A DNA stretch of 64,000 nucleotides, taken from Legionella rowbothamii (GTDB taxonomy: Bacteria; Pseudomonadota; Gammaproteobacteria; Legionellales; Legionellaceae). Shown piece after piece: positions 47,417 to 55,245 of the stretch. Location: contig NZ_CAAAIM010000003.1 in the NCBI RefSeq assembly GCF_900639985.1, positions 124,001 to 188,000 on the forward strand, in the 5' to 3' direction. The position numbers and the translations under genes were made by a program. Position 1 is the first letter of the stretch. Each line of letters starts with the position of its first letter. The notes under the pieces were generated by a model, which worked only from the letters and a program-made list of their open reading frames with translations, made no database searches and was not told the DNA's origin.

Positions 47417-48645
47417 TAACCCAAATACTTACCTAACACCAATGCCGCATTTGCGCCGCCGAAGGCAAAATGATTCGATAAGGCAATATCGACCCTCTTC
47501 GAGCGTGCATTATTTGCTACATAATCTAAATCACAAGCAGGATCAGGATTATCTAGATTAATTGTTGGTAATAACAGATTATTTTGCAAACTAAGGGTGG
47601 TGGCTATAATTTCCATGGCGCCGGCCGCACCAATCGCATGCCCTGTCATCGATTTTTGTGCGGTTATAGGAATTTCATAGGCCCGCTGGCCAAAAACGGC
47701 TTTAATCGTTTCTGTTTCTGTACTGTCATTGAGTTGGGTGCCTGTACCATGGGCATTGATATAATGTATGTCATTTGCTGATAAGCGGGCATCATCCAAG
47801 GCTGAAAAAATGGCACGTTGTTGCCCTTGGGAATGGGGGGCAGTAACATGAAACGCATCGCAGCTTGCTCCAAAGCCGATAATTTCTGCATAAATTGTAG
47901 CTCCGCGAGCTTTCGCTTGCTGCAATTCTTCAAGAATTAAAATCCCGGCTCCATCAGCAATAACCATTCCATCTCGATTAAGATCAAATGGGCTGCACGC
48001 TTTAGCAGGGGTTTCGTTTTTAGTGGACATCACCCTTAATTTACACCAAGCGGCAAGTATTGATTCCCAAATAAACGATTCCGTCCCTCCACAAATAGCA
48101 GTAGATAATCTCCCATCAGTTATTTGTTGATAGGCTGCTCCTATCGCTTCAGCAGAAGAAATACATGCATTGGAAATGGTGGAGTTAGCACCGCCAATAC
48201 CAAATTCGATCGCAATATAATTTGCTATTGAATTAGGCATGGTACGTAAGACGGAAAGAGCGGGCATTTTTTTCCAACCCTCAAGGTAAATCGCTTTATA
48301 CACCTCTTCGGCTTCAGACTGGCCTCCCATGCTAGTGCCGATGTAGGTACCGGCACTAAATAATTCATTAGCACTTAAGCCTGCTTGAGCAATTGCATGA
48401 TGGGCGCAATATAAAGCATATTGAGCCGAACGAGGATAGCGTTTACTTTTGTTAAATTGAGGGAGCTCATCTAGGGTAAAATCGGTGATTTCTCCACCAA
48501 TTTGCGTGGGATAGGGAGATGGGTCGAAGCTTTTAATGCGTTTGATTCCACATTGCCCCTGGCTTGCCGCACTCCAAAAGGTGCTCAGCCCTGTTCCTAT
48601 GGAAGATGTTATTTCCATTCCGGTTATGACTACCCTCTTTTTCAT
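47416..48645 (-). CDS. 3-oxoacyl-ACP synthase, KAS I/II (FabF-like)
   Basis: This 409-residue condensing enzyme has the catalytic cysteine in SNACISSAEAIG (Cys161), NAHGTGTQLNDSTE with the first His and SMTGHAIGAAGAMEI with the second, and the C-terminal LSNHFAFGGANAAL. The triad is complete. It elongates acyl-ACP with malonyl-ACP. It stands alone, away from a fab cluster, so it may be a secondary KAS used for a special fatty acid. Confidence 0.88.
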   Translation of the reverse strand: MKKRVVITGMEITSSIGTGLSTFWSAASQGQCGIKRIKSFDPSPYPTQIGGEITDFTLDELPQFNKSKRYPRSAQYALYCAHHAIAQAGLSANELFSAGTYIGTSMGGQSEAEEVYKAIYLEGWKKMPALSVLRTMPNSIANYIAIEFGIGGANSTISNACISSAEAIGAAYQQITDGRLSTAICGGTESFIWESILAAWCKLRVMSTKNETPAKACSPFDLNRDGMVIADGAGILILEELQQAKARGATIYAEIIGFGASCDAFHVTAPHSQGQQRAIFSALDDARLSANDIHYINAHGTGTQLNDSTETETIKAVFGQRAYEIPITAQKSMTGHAIGAAGAMEIIATTLSLQNNLLLPTINLDNPDPACDLDYVANNARSKRVDIALSNHFAFGGANAALVLGKYLG

Positions 48646-48723
48646 CCCTAATCCTTTTATAATGAAGCATTTTTTCAGGCTAATACTAAAGGGGGGGGGA
48701 AAACTCTGTCAAGATCTTCATTT

Positions 48724-48756
48724 CTTAATATTACCTTAATGCTTTTAGTGTAGCAT
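48724..48756 (+). promoter_or_regulatory. Predicted PmrA box and -10 upstream of the 105-residue membrane protein (box 2)
   Basis: CTTAATATT (48724-48732), AC spacer, CTTAATGCT (48735-48743), then 7 bp and TAGCAT (48751-48756). The first half is an exact match to the published PmrA half-site. The geometry equals that of boxes 1 and 3. Confidence 0.75.
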
Positions 48757-48803
48757 TCTGCTTTATAAAACATAGAATAATACGATCTGTTAGGAATATA
48801 GTT

Positions 48804-49121
48804 ATGTCAGCAACTGGTACATTAACTGAATTTTATGGCTCTTTTTTTACCACGTGTGGTCATATAGCAAGAGGCCCTTATACATTAATTACAGAAGCGT
48901 TTATTGGTTCTGAGCCTGAACCGGAAGATTATATTTTGGGGTTGGCTGCATGCATTATATTCTCCACCATATTACCTATTTTACCGCAAATGTTAATGGT
49001 TTCTTTTGGTGTTGCATGCTGTTTAGCCATAGGTGCATTACTTAGTATGCCGATTACTTATACGGCTGCGGCATATATTGATGCACAAGAGGACAATGTT
49101 CCTTCTCTGTACCAATTTTAA
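48804..49121 (+). CDS. Small two-TM protein, predicted PmrA-controlled effector
   Basis: This 105-residue protein has AGGA upstream of the ATG. It has two adjacent hydrophobic segments, about residues 44-62 (YILGLAACIIFSTILPILP) and 66-92, and a short acidic tail AQEDNVPSLYQF. I recognise no family. The PmrA box directly upstream links it to the virulence regulon. The acidic-then-hydrophobic C-terminus is compatible with a Dot/Icm signal, but a small envelope protein is the alternative. It is convergent with the GNAT gene, 9 bp away. Confidence 0.75.
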   Translation: MSATGTLTEFYGSFFTTCGHIARGPYTLITEAFIGSEPEPEDYILGLAACIIFSTILPILPQMLMVSFGVACCLAIGALLSMPITYTAAAYIDAQEDNVPSLYQF

Positions 49122-49130
49122 TTTCTGGGG

Positions 49131-50021
49131 CTAACTTGCGGCACTTATTGGACTGGAAATTTGTTTTTGTAATTGCTCTACTTCGATCATCCAATAATCA
49201 CAAGCATTTTGCGTTAAAAATCCCAAGCGTGTATATAAATTGAGGGCTTTTTGATTATGGGTTTCGACATCAAGATTCAAATCGGGTTTACCTTCACTTA
49301 ATGCATAGTTGATGCAGTGAGTAATCAGTGCAGTTCCTAATCCATGGCCTTGTTTTTCTGGGAACACGGCAATATCTGAAAGTGTTGCTCCATGTTCTTG
49401 CCACCGTAAATGGGCTTTACCAATGAGCTGATTATGCTCAAAAGCCAAAATAATCTGATAGTTACGTTCACTTAATATATGCTGAAAACGCGGTTCAAGT
49501 TCGGCATGCGTTTTATAAAAACAGGCCTCATCTAATAAGCACAGTTGTGGAATATCATCGATTGTGGCCGCACGAAAGGTGAGTTGCTTTTTATGATCCA
49601 ATAAGGGACTCAAATTGTGTCGTTCCATGTAGTATTCACTATGGCGGTATAAAAAGCCTTGTGTAGGTAGCCAGCGCTCGTTCATATGGGCTGGACATGA
49701 AAAAATCACCTTCGGATAGTTATGTTCTTGTACTATGGGTAAAATATGACGCAGTAATTGTTTTGCAACGCCTTTGCGTCGTGATTCAGGGTGCACCAAC
49801 AATGCGATTTCTACCGCATCTTCATAGAAAAAATAGACACTGACAAATCCAAGTAATTGTTCATTTTCATAGTATAGGGCAATCGTGGGTAAGGTTCTGC
49901 GTTGTACCAATAAATGCATGTATACATTAGGAACGCTGCCGTCGACAGCTTTGCTGATGCTTTTTAGCTGTTCCAAATCATGGAGCTGTTTTTCATTCAA
50001 TTGATTGGTTGTGCTAATCAT
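49131..50021 (-). CDS. Tandem GNAT-domain N-acetyltransferase
   Basis: This 296-residue protein contains two GNAT domains. The N-terminal one (residues 1-140) has VEIALLVHPESRRKGVAKQL as its acetyl-CoA motif A, and the C-terminal one (about 150-290) has IAVFPEKQGHGLGTALITH and ALNLYTRLGF. Both acetyl-CoA sites (R/Q-x2-G-x-G/A) look usable. The arrangement recalls mycothiol synthase-type tandem GNATs; the substrate is unknown. Confidence 0.88.
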   Translation of the reverse strand: MISTTNQLNEKQLHDLEQLKSISKAVDGSVPNVYMHLLVQRRTLPTIALYYENEQLLGFVSVYFFYEDAVEIALLVHPESRRKGVAKQLLRHILPIVQEHNYPKVIFSCPAHMNERWLPTQGFLYRHSEYYMERHNLSPLLDHKKQLTFRAATIDDIPQLCLLDEACFYKTHAELEPRFQHILSERNYQIILAFEHNQLIGKAHLRWQEHGATLSDIAVFPEKQGHGLGTALITHCINYALSEGKPDLNLDVETHNQKALNLYTRLGFLTQNACDYWMIEVEQLQKQISSPISAAS

Positions 50022-50072
50022 GGCTATTTAATTTATTTGGTTTTTTTAAAGAATAGCATATTGTTCAGATTT

Positions 50073-50112
50073 TGTAGTCCATATTAGGACTACGTCTAAT
50101 CCGGGCTACACA
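50073..50112. repeat. Intergenic hairpin repeat, diverged GTAGCCC family
   Basis: GTAGTCC-atatta-GGACTAC forms a perfect 7-bp stem, followed by GTCTAATCCGGGCTACA, which is the reverse-strand end of the GTAGCCCG...TTAG family. It lies between the RMD1-like and GNAT genes. Confidence 0.6.
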
Positions 50113-50125
50113 TTTCGTGAATGCA

Positions 50126-50932
50126 TTAAAAATGCAGGTTTAATACGGCTACGACAATTTCCATAATAATTAATACAATAATGATGATTTCAAGATTATG
50201 CCCATGGCGGTTATCTAAATAGCCATTAAACATTTCAAAAATTTCATTCAAGGTATCCAGGCGATGGTTAATTGCATTAACACGGCGTTGGATATGTAAA
50301 TAACGTTCAAGCATGGCAAAGTGCTGTTCTAACGTGGGATGCTGCCAAAAATATTTGGGATGATAAAGGAAATTACTGATCAAATTCATTTCACTTTTGG
50401 CTCCTAGAATTTCGCCAATAATTTGCTGGATTTGAGTACGACTGATTGCCATTTCACCGCTATGTGACAGGGTTAGGATCATTGGATTATATTTTTCAAT
50501 GAGCGCATCAATAATAGTTTCAAAATATTGTAATTTCACCGATTGCGAAAAGCCATATGAAAGACTTAGTTTTAATTCATCACTATCATCTTCAATTGTC
50601 AGGCAATCCACATCAAAAAAATCGTGAGGTTCTATTGTGGTTTTTTCGCCCGCTTGGAAATGAAACTCATCATGCACCGACATGGTGACGGGCTTATCCA
50701 GCAATTGTTTAATTGTATTTAAATAATCATTGATTTTATAACGCCTAACTCCCCAAGAAACTACGGTTCCATTTTTGAAGACGTAAATTGTATGATTTTT
50801 ATTGGTATTCGAGGTGAGTTTGAGAACATCACGCGTCTTTAAGGATGAAAATTCAGCAGGAGAATTTTTAAAATATGAATCAATACGTGACAAATCAATT
50901 GATTTGGCGATACAAAAGCTTAGACATTCCAT
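50126..50932 (-). CDS. RMD1/YagE (DUF155) family membrane protein
   Basis: This 268-residue protein has the DUF155 landmarks. IYVFKNGTVVSWGVRRY lies near residue 50, AMISRT-like GEMAISRTQIQQIIGEIL near residue 155, FWQHPTLEQHFAMLERYLHIQRRV near residue 190, and LEIIIIVLIIMEIVVAVLNLHF is the single C-terminal TM anchor. The eukaryotic relatives (Rmd1/RMND1) are mitochondrial membrane proteins; bacterial members are uncharacterised. It is monocistronic. Confidence 0.9.
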   Translation of the reverse strand: MECLSFCIAKSIDLSRIDSYFKNSPAEFSSLKTRDVLKLTSNTNKNHTIYVFKNGTVVSWGVRRYKINDYLNTIKQLLDKPVTMSVHDEFHFQAGEKTTIEPHDFFDVDCLTIEDDSDELKLSLSYGFSQSVKLQYFETIIDALIEKYNPMILTLSHSGEMAISRTQIQQIIGEILGAKSEMNLISNFLYHPKYFWQHPTLEQHFAMLERYLHIQRRVNAINHRLDTLNEIFEMFNGYLDNRHGHNLEIIIIVLIIMEIVVAVLNLHF

Positions 50933-51118
50933 GATAGTAGTAACCTACGGTATAAAATGGTGTTCGCTGATAGAGCAGCAGAACATAAGTTAACGAGCGT
51001 TCTGGATAATTATACAATATTTTGGGTATTGGGCTCAAATTTTGTTGCATCACTGAGCAGGTAGTTGGGTGAGAAAAGTTGGGCTTCACATGTTCCACCC
51101 AACTTTGCTGTCATATCA

Positions 51119-51391
51119 CTATGACTCGCTATCAGCAGTTTCGCGACTACTATAAGCCTTCTTCCGATCGGTTGCGCCACTTAGCCACTGTGGGCAAACT
51201 TCCAAAATCGAAGCAATCTTATCCAGTTGGTCCTTTTCTGGAAGAATGTGTCCAAAGATTAGAGAGTTTGCCAAATGGCGAGATATCTCAAATACTTTAG
51301 ATACTGCTTTGATTTTTTCCGATAACTCTTCGGGAAAACCTAAAGTAGCTAATTCGCGATTGAACCGTTGCGAAAACACTTTACTGTTCAT
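51119..51391 (-). CDS. Small helix-turn-helix protein (XRE/phage-repressor-like)
   Basis: This 90-residue protein starts at the ATG at 51391, which has a strong GGAGTGAG ribosome site; an upstream ATG at 51415 does not. The sequence FSQRFNRELATLGFPEELSEKI, then VFEISRHLANSLIFGHILPE and LDKIASILEVCPQWLSG, reads like a lambda-repressor fold DNA-binding domain with conserved CPQWLSG end. Its target is unknown; it faces the 793-residue effector candidate divergently, whose control it might influence. Confidence 0.7.
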   Translation of the reverse strand: MNSKVFSQRFNRELATLGFPEELSEKIKAVSKVFEISRHLANSLIFGHILPEKDQLDKIASILEVCPQWLSGATDRKKAYSSRETADSES

Positions 51392-51687
51392 TTTCTCACT
51401 CCGTGAAAAAAACAATATCCAGCATTACGCAAATCAAATGCTGTCCTCACACTGATCTATCCCTGAACCAGCATCAAAGAGTTATAACTCATTTTTTTTT
51501 AATCGCAAAGTATTTTTTAAATTGAAATCAAACGCTTATCAGCAACTTATCATTATGCTAAGTAGTTGAACATGCGCAAACTAACACCACAAACACGGAG
51601 CTGATTGTTTTTTAATCAAAGGGGTTTTGAAAAAACGTATTTTAGTTTATAATATGAGCACAATGACTTGTTAAGTTTCTTTCTATT

Positions 51688-54069
51688 ATGCAGATACTCG
51701 CAATTTTAGGTTTCAGTAAGACCGGCGCGCATGTAAGTGCTCATGAAGCTCATTTTGGCACTATCGCGTATAATGAAAAAGGACAAGCGCGGCACGTTAT
51801 CTTCAAAAAAAATAAATATCCTGGGCGATTGGGAGAGCAAGCTTCAGAATTAGAGGCTTGTTTTACTGCGGTCGCTAATGCAATTGCAGCCCCACAACGC
51901 AATTTAGAACAAGAAATTGTACGCTATAAGCAAGGTAACATAGCGGGTGTTTGCGCAGAACATGCTGCCCATGCCTTACTGCGGTTACGTGCAGCGGACA
52001 AAAATATTGTTTTTATGAAGGCAAACAAAAAATTTACGTCAAGTGCGGAAGTAGGTGAGAGTGAATTTCACGCCTGGATAGATGACCATAAACCGATTGC
52101 AACTGAGGTAAGTGATGCTGAGTTTTTGGCTTGGGCTTACGGGTCTGATACTGGGATACGAACCCCTATGCCGAAAAAAGAGACTTTACTGAATGCAGAG
52201 GATGCCAATTCCCCAAAAGCGACGAATAAATGGGAAGAGTTTAAAGCTATTCATGATGCTCGAGAGGCTTTAGAAAAGTTTGGTGTCGGTTATTTTCAAC
52301 GCTTGCAGGATTATTGGCAAGAACGTCACAATGTCGCTGTAGCCTCAGTAGGTCCATTAGACGAAAAAACTATTTTAGCCTGTTCCGATTATGTGCAATC
52401 CTTGCTGGATGAGGATATTCCTCTTGATCTCAATATAGTGCCTGTTGATCTTATCGCACGAGATCAGCACGAATTGTTGTCCATGATTTATGAGTGGGAA
52501 TCCTTAAAGCGCAAATGTGATGATCAATTTTTAGCAAATGTGCAGCAAGAGTTTGATATTTCTAATCTTGGTGTTGGCAAGGGATTTAATTTCCTTGATA
52601 AACTGCCGCAGAACTTTTTTGCAAAATTATTGGCTGAAAAAAATAAAGGAAACATCGCAATTGATATGGACTCTCTGGCGGATGTATTTACTACTGCCTA
52701 TGGACTTGAAGAGGATGATCTACACAAGGGGAACATTGGTTATTATGTGACTTTGAAAAATGATAAGCCTTGTTTCCACTTTTTTAAAATCGATCATGAT
52801 CTCATGTTTAGCGATAAAATGATGTCAACTCGTAGTGCGCGTCTCGCTAATTTAACCTATACCGGAAAAGAGTTTCGTATTAATGCCGCTGATTTGCAGG
52901 GATTTCCCGATTTGCGTCATTCAGGCAACCATTATTGGCCAACAAAGAAAGCGTTTTTTGTTGCGGGGGATAAAGCGTACCAAAGCCTGCAAGACCGACT
53001 TGCATATCAATCCCTAAAGAATGATCCTGATTTTGAATTTGCCAAATGGCAACGATTCTTAAAACAGGCGGTTATTCCCACCGAACTCATTGGGAAAGGG
53101 TTGAAAAAGACTTTAGATGATGCTCCGAATAAAGCCGAAGCAAAAAGCACTTTGGCGATGGTGCAACGAGCCACCAGTTCACGATTTAGTGAGTTGCGAG
53201 TAGCTTTAGTCGAAGTACCTGAGTTTAGAAAATTTATTTTGGAAAATCAGCCTGAAGCAGAAAAGTTCATTCTTAATGAATTGCAACAATACGCCATTAG
53301 TTTAGGTTGCACTAATGACGAAATTAACGCCTACCGAGAAGAAGTAAGCAATTCGTTAAAATCCATCGTAATGGCGAGTACGGTTAGTACCTCTAAGACG
53401 GCTTTGCATACGGCGGTTATTACTCAAGCCTATCGTTGCTTTGAGACGAGTGAGTATTTTGCTGCCGATTTAAATAATAAAGATAGCCAAGGCTTAACGG
53501 CTTTAGATTGGGCTATCACTTACTATGAAATTTATGCAGACAACGTAAATGCGAAAGCGGGTACGGAAGAGCATCAGGAATATAACCAACGCATGCGTAC
53601 TTATTATGCGGATGTAATTTGTGATTTAACTCGATATAAGGCAGTGTGCACCTCAAAAACAACCGCTGAATTTCAGAAATTGTTTGCCGAGGCAAAACAA
53701 ACCAGTTCTATGAATTTACAACCGCTTGTAACCTCTTTAACTGAATACAAACAGGAATTAGAACGTATTCGTAGCCAACCAATGAGCACGTTAAAACACG
53801 ATAAAATGTGTGCCCTAGAACTTTTGAATAAAGCACACTTAAGTAAAGAAGAATTATTACAGTTAAAAGAAGAGTTAAAGCCAAGTGAACCTAAGGGGGC
53901 ATTGAAATTTATTAAAGAATTGCGCTCTGATATTTGGATTGTGAAATACATCCGAGGTGCTTATGGTCGCACGGCAACCTCAGCAGATATGCTTCGTTGT
54001 ATTGATAGTAAAATAGTGGATCTGGATAGACGTGAAAAACTGGATGATGCCTTGAGACCAGTGGGTTAA
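51688..54069 (+). CDS. Kinase-like ankyrin protein, candidate Dot/Icm effector
   Basis: In this 793-residue protein the N-terminal half has the residues of a kinase-type fold. HVIFKKNKYPGRLGE holds a beta3-like lysine (Lys40/41) followed by Glu54/56 in SELEACF. DDLHKGNIGYY gives a catalytic loop with Asp343/344 and Asn349, and FFKIDHDLMFSD gives the metal Asp369. This Asp...His-x-Gly-Asn-Ile...Ile-Asp spacing most resembles phosphoinositide kinases and kinase-like Legionella ankyrin proteins. Near residue 570 is an ankyrin-like pair (KTALHTAVITQAYR and NNKDSQGLTALDWAI). The C-terminus is charged and helical. It is monocistronic with TATAAT at 51648, and has no PmrA box. Confidence 0.75.
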   Translation: MQILAILGFSKTGAHVSAHEAHFGTIAYNEKGQARHVIFKKNKYPGRLGEQASELEACFTAVANAIAAPQRNLEQEIVRYKQGNIAGVCAEHAAHALLRLRAADKNIVFMKANKKFTSSAEVGESEFHAWIDDHKPIATEVSDAEFLAWAYGSDTGIRTPMPKKETLLNAEDANSPKATNKWEEFKAIHDAREALEKFGVGYFQRLQDYWQERHNVAVASVGPLDEKTILACSDYVQSLLDEDIPLDLNIVPVDLIARDQHELLSMIYEWESLKRKCDDQFLANVQQEFDISNLGVGKGFNFLDKLPQNFFAKLLAEKNKGNIAIDMDSLADVFTTAYGLEEDDLHKGNIGYYVTLKNDKPCFHFFKIDHDLMFSDKMMSTRSARLANLTYTGKEFRINAADLQGFPDLRHSGNHYWPTKKAFFVAGDKAYQSLQDRLAYQSLKNDPDFEFAKWQRFLKQAVIPTELIGKGLKKTLDDAPNKAEAKSTLAMVQRATSSRFSELRVALVEVPEFRKFILENQPEAEKFILNELQQYAISLGCTNDEINAYREEVSNSLKSIVMASTVSTSKTALHTAVITQAYRCFETSEYFAADLNNKDSQGLTALDWAITYYEIYADNVNAKAGTEEHQEYNQRMRTYYADVICDLTRYKAVCTSKTTAEFQKLFAEAKQTSSMNLQPLVTSLTEYKQELERIRSQPMSTLKHDKMCALELLNKAHLSKEELLQLKEELKPSEPKGALKFIKELRSDIWIVKYIRGAYGRTATSADMLRCIDSKIVDLDRREKLDDALRPVG

Positions 54070-54146
54070 TTGATCATAAAAAGTTGAGTTTATAAATAGA
54101 CCCTATATGATACGCAAAAGCAGAAGCAAAATTTCATAGGACATAG

Positions 54147-55022
54147 ATGTTTGGGGTTAATTCAATCACAGGCAAAGCTTTTTTTAAAGATGCAAAGCCG
54201 GATGAACTTTTTGTAACCAGTCGTTTCTTTACTTTGCAGGGGGAAGGGCCATATCGCGGCCATCCTGCCTATTTTATCCGATTGGCTAAATGTAATTTAG
54301 CGTGTTCTTTTTGCGATACCTATTTCGATTCCGGTGAATGGCGAAATTTTTCGTCTTTGTTAGCGGAGGCTGATGAGGTCATTAAGGACTTTTTTACGCG
54401 TCGCGGTATGCCTACTCCTGCATGGGCACAGGGGGCGGCCAAAAAAGTGGTGTTGGTAATTACTGGCGGTGAACCCTCATTGCAAAATAATCTATCCGCT
54501 TTTCTTGAACAAGCACAATCCCATTTTCAATCGCTACAAATTGAGTCCAACGGCACGTCGGTTTTGCCTAATCTCCCTGAGCGCACCACCTTGGTTGTAA
54601 GTCCCAAATGCTTAGAGAATGAGGGTAAAGTGGTTCGTTATCTGGAGCCAAATGTCAAAATGTTAGCTCGTGCCGATTGTTTGAAGTTTGTGATGTCAGC
54701 CCCGGAAGATAAACGCTATCAAACGTATAGCGAAATACCTCTGTGGGCGCATGAGTGGGCTGAAAAAACCAATAAACCCGTTTTTGTCAGCCCCATGAAT
54801 ATTTATAAAAAAGAACCTCAACGTGTAAAAATGATTCGTGGTGAAGGACGAGATCTGACTATGGCTGAGCGCTCAGAAATTAATGAGGTCATTAGTTTTT
54901 GGGAACCTGAGCTTTTAGACTTACAAAAGAATCAACGTAATCATGAATACGCTGCTGAATACTGTATGCAGCATGGTTTTATTTTGAATTTGCAGCTGCA
55001 TTTGTTTGCTAGTTTACCTTGA
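54147..55022 (+). CDS. queE: 7-carboxy-7-deazaguanine synthase (QueE family radical SAM)
   Basis: This 291-residue radical SAM enzyme has FFTLQGEGPYRGHPAYFIRL followed by the cluster motif CNLACSFC (Cys49, Cys53, Cys56: Cx3Cx2C), VVLVITGGEPSLQ and SNGTSVLP. It forms the 7-deazaguanine ring in queuosine or archaeosine synthesis. It is longer than common QueE (about 210-225 residues), with an insertion after the cluster (near residues 68-100) and an extended C-terminus. No queC/queD genes are adjacent, so the specific role is inferred from family. Confidence 0.82.
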   Translation: MFGVNSITGKAFFKDAKPDELFVTSRFFTLQGEGPYRGHPAYFIRLAKCNLACSFCDTYFDSGEWRNFSSLLAEADEVIKDFFTRRGMPTPAWAQGAAKKVVLVITGGEPSLQNNLSAFLEQAQSHFQSLQIESNGTSVLPNLPERTTLVVSPKCLENEGKVVRYLEPNVKMLARADCLKFVMSAPEDKRYQTYSEIPLWAHEWAEKTNKPVFVSPMNIYKKEPQRVKMIRGEGRDLTMAERSEINEVISFWEPELLDLQKNQRNHEYAAEYCMQHGFILNLQLHLFASLP

Positions 55023-55177
55023 CCAAGATATCCACATATATCTTATTTTTCACGTTGTATTTATAGATAACGTGGTAATTTGAGAATATTTTGGGAAAAA
55101 AATTTAATGTTCAGCGGAGTACAGGTGTGTGGGAATGAGCGCATTACCTTAGGAAGTAAATTCAAAATCATGATCAT

Positions 55178-55215
55178 CATTGCGAATGAGGTGAAGCAAC
55201 CCAGGGTTCCGTGCT
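55178..55215. repeat. Intergenic repeat (ATTGCGAACGAAGTGAAGCAACCC family)
   Basis: CATTGCGAATGAGGTGAAGC followed by AACCCAGGGTTC is a variant of the element at 33934 and 63273, between queE and the histidine kinase gene. The rest of 55023-55245 holds nothing I can support. Confidence 0.7.
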
Positions 55216-55245
55216 TCGCTCTGGAGTGCTTCTCCATTCTAAAAC

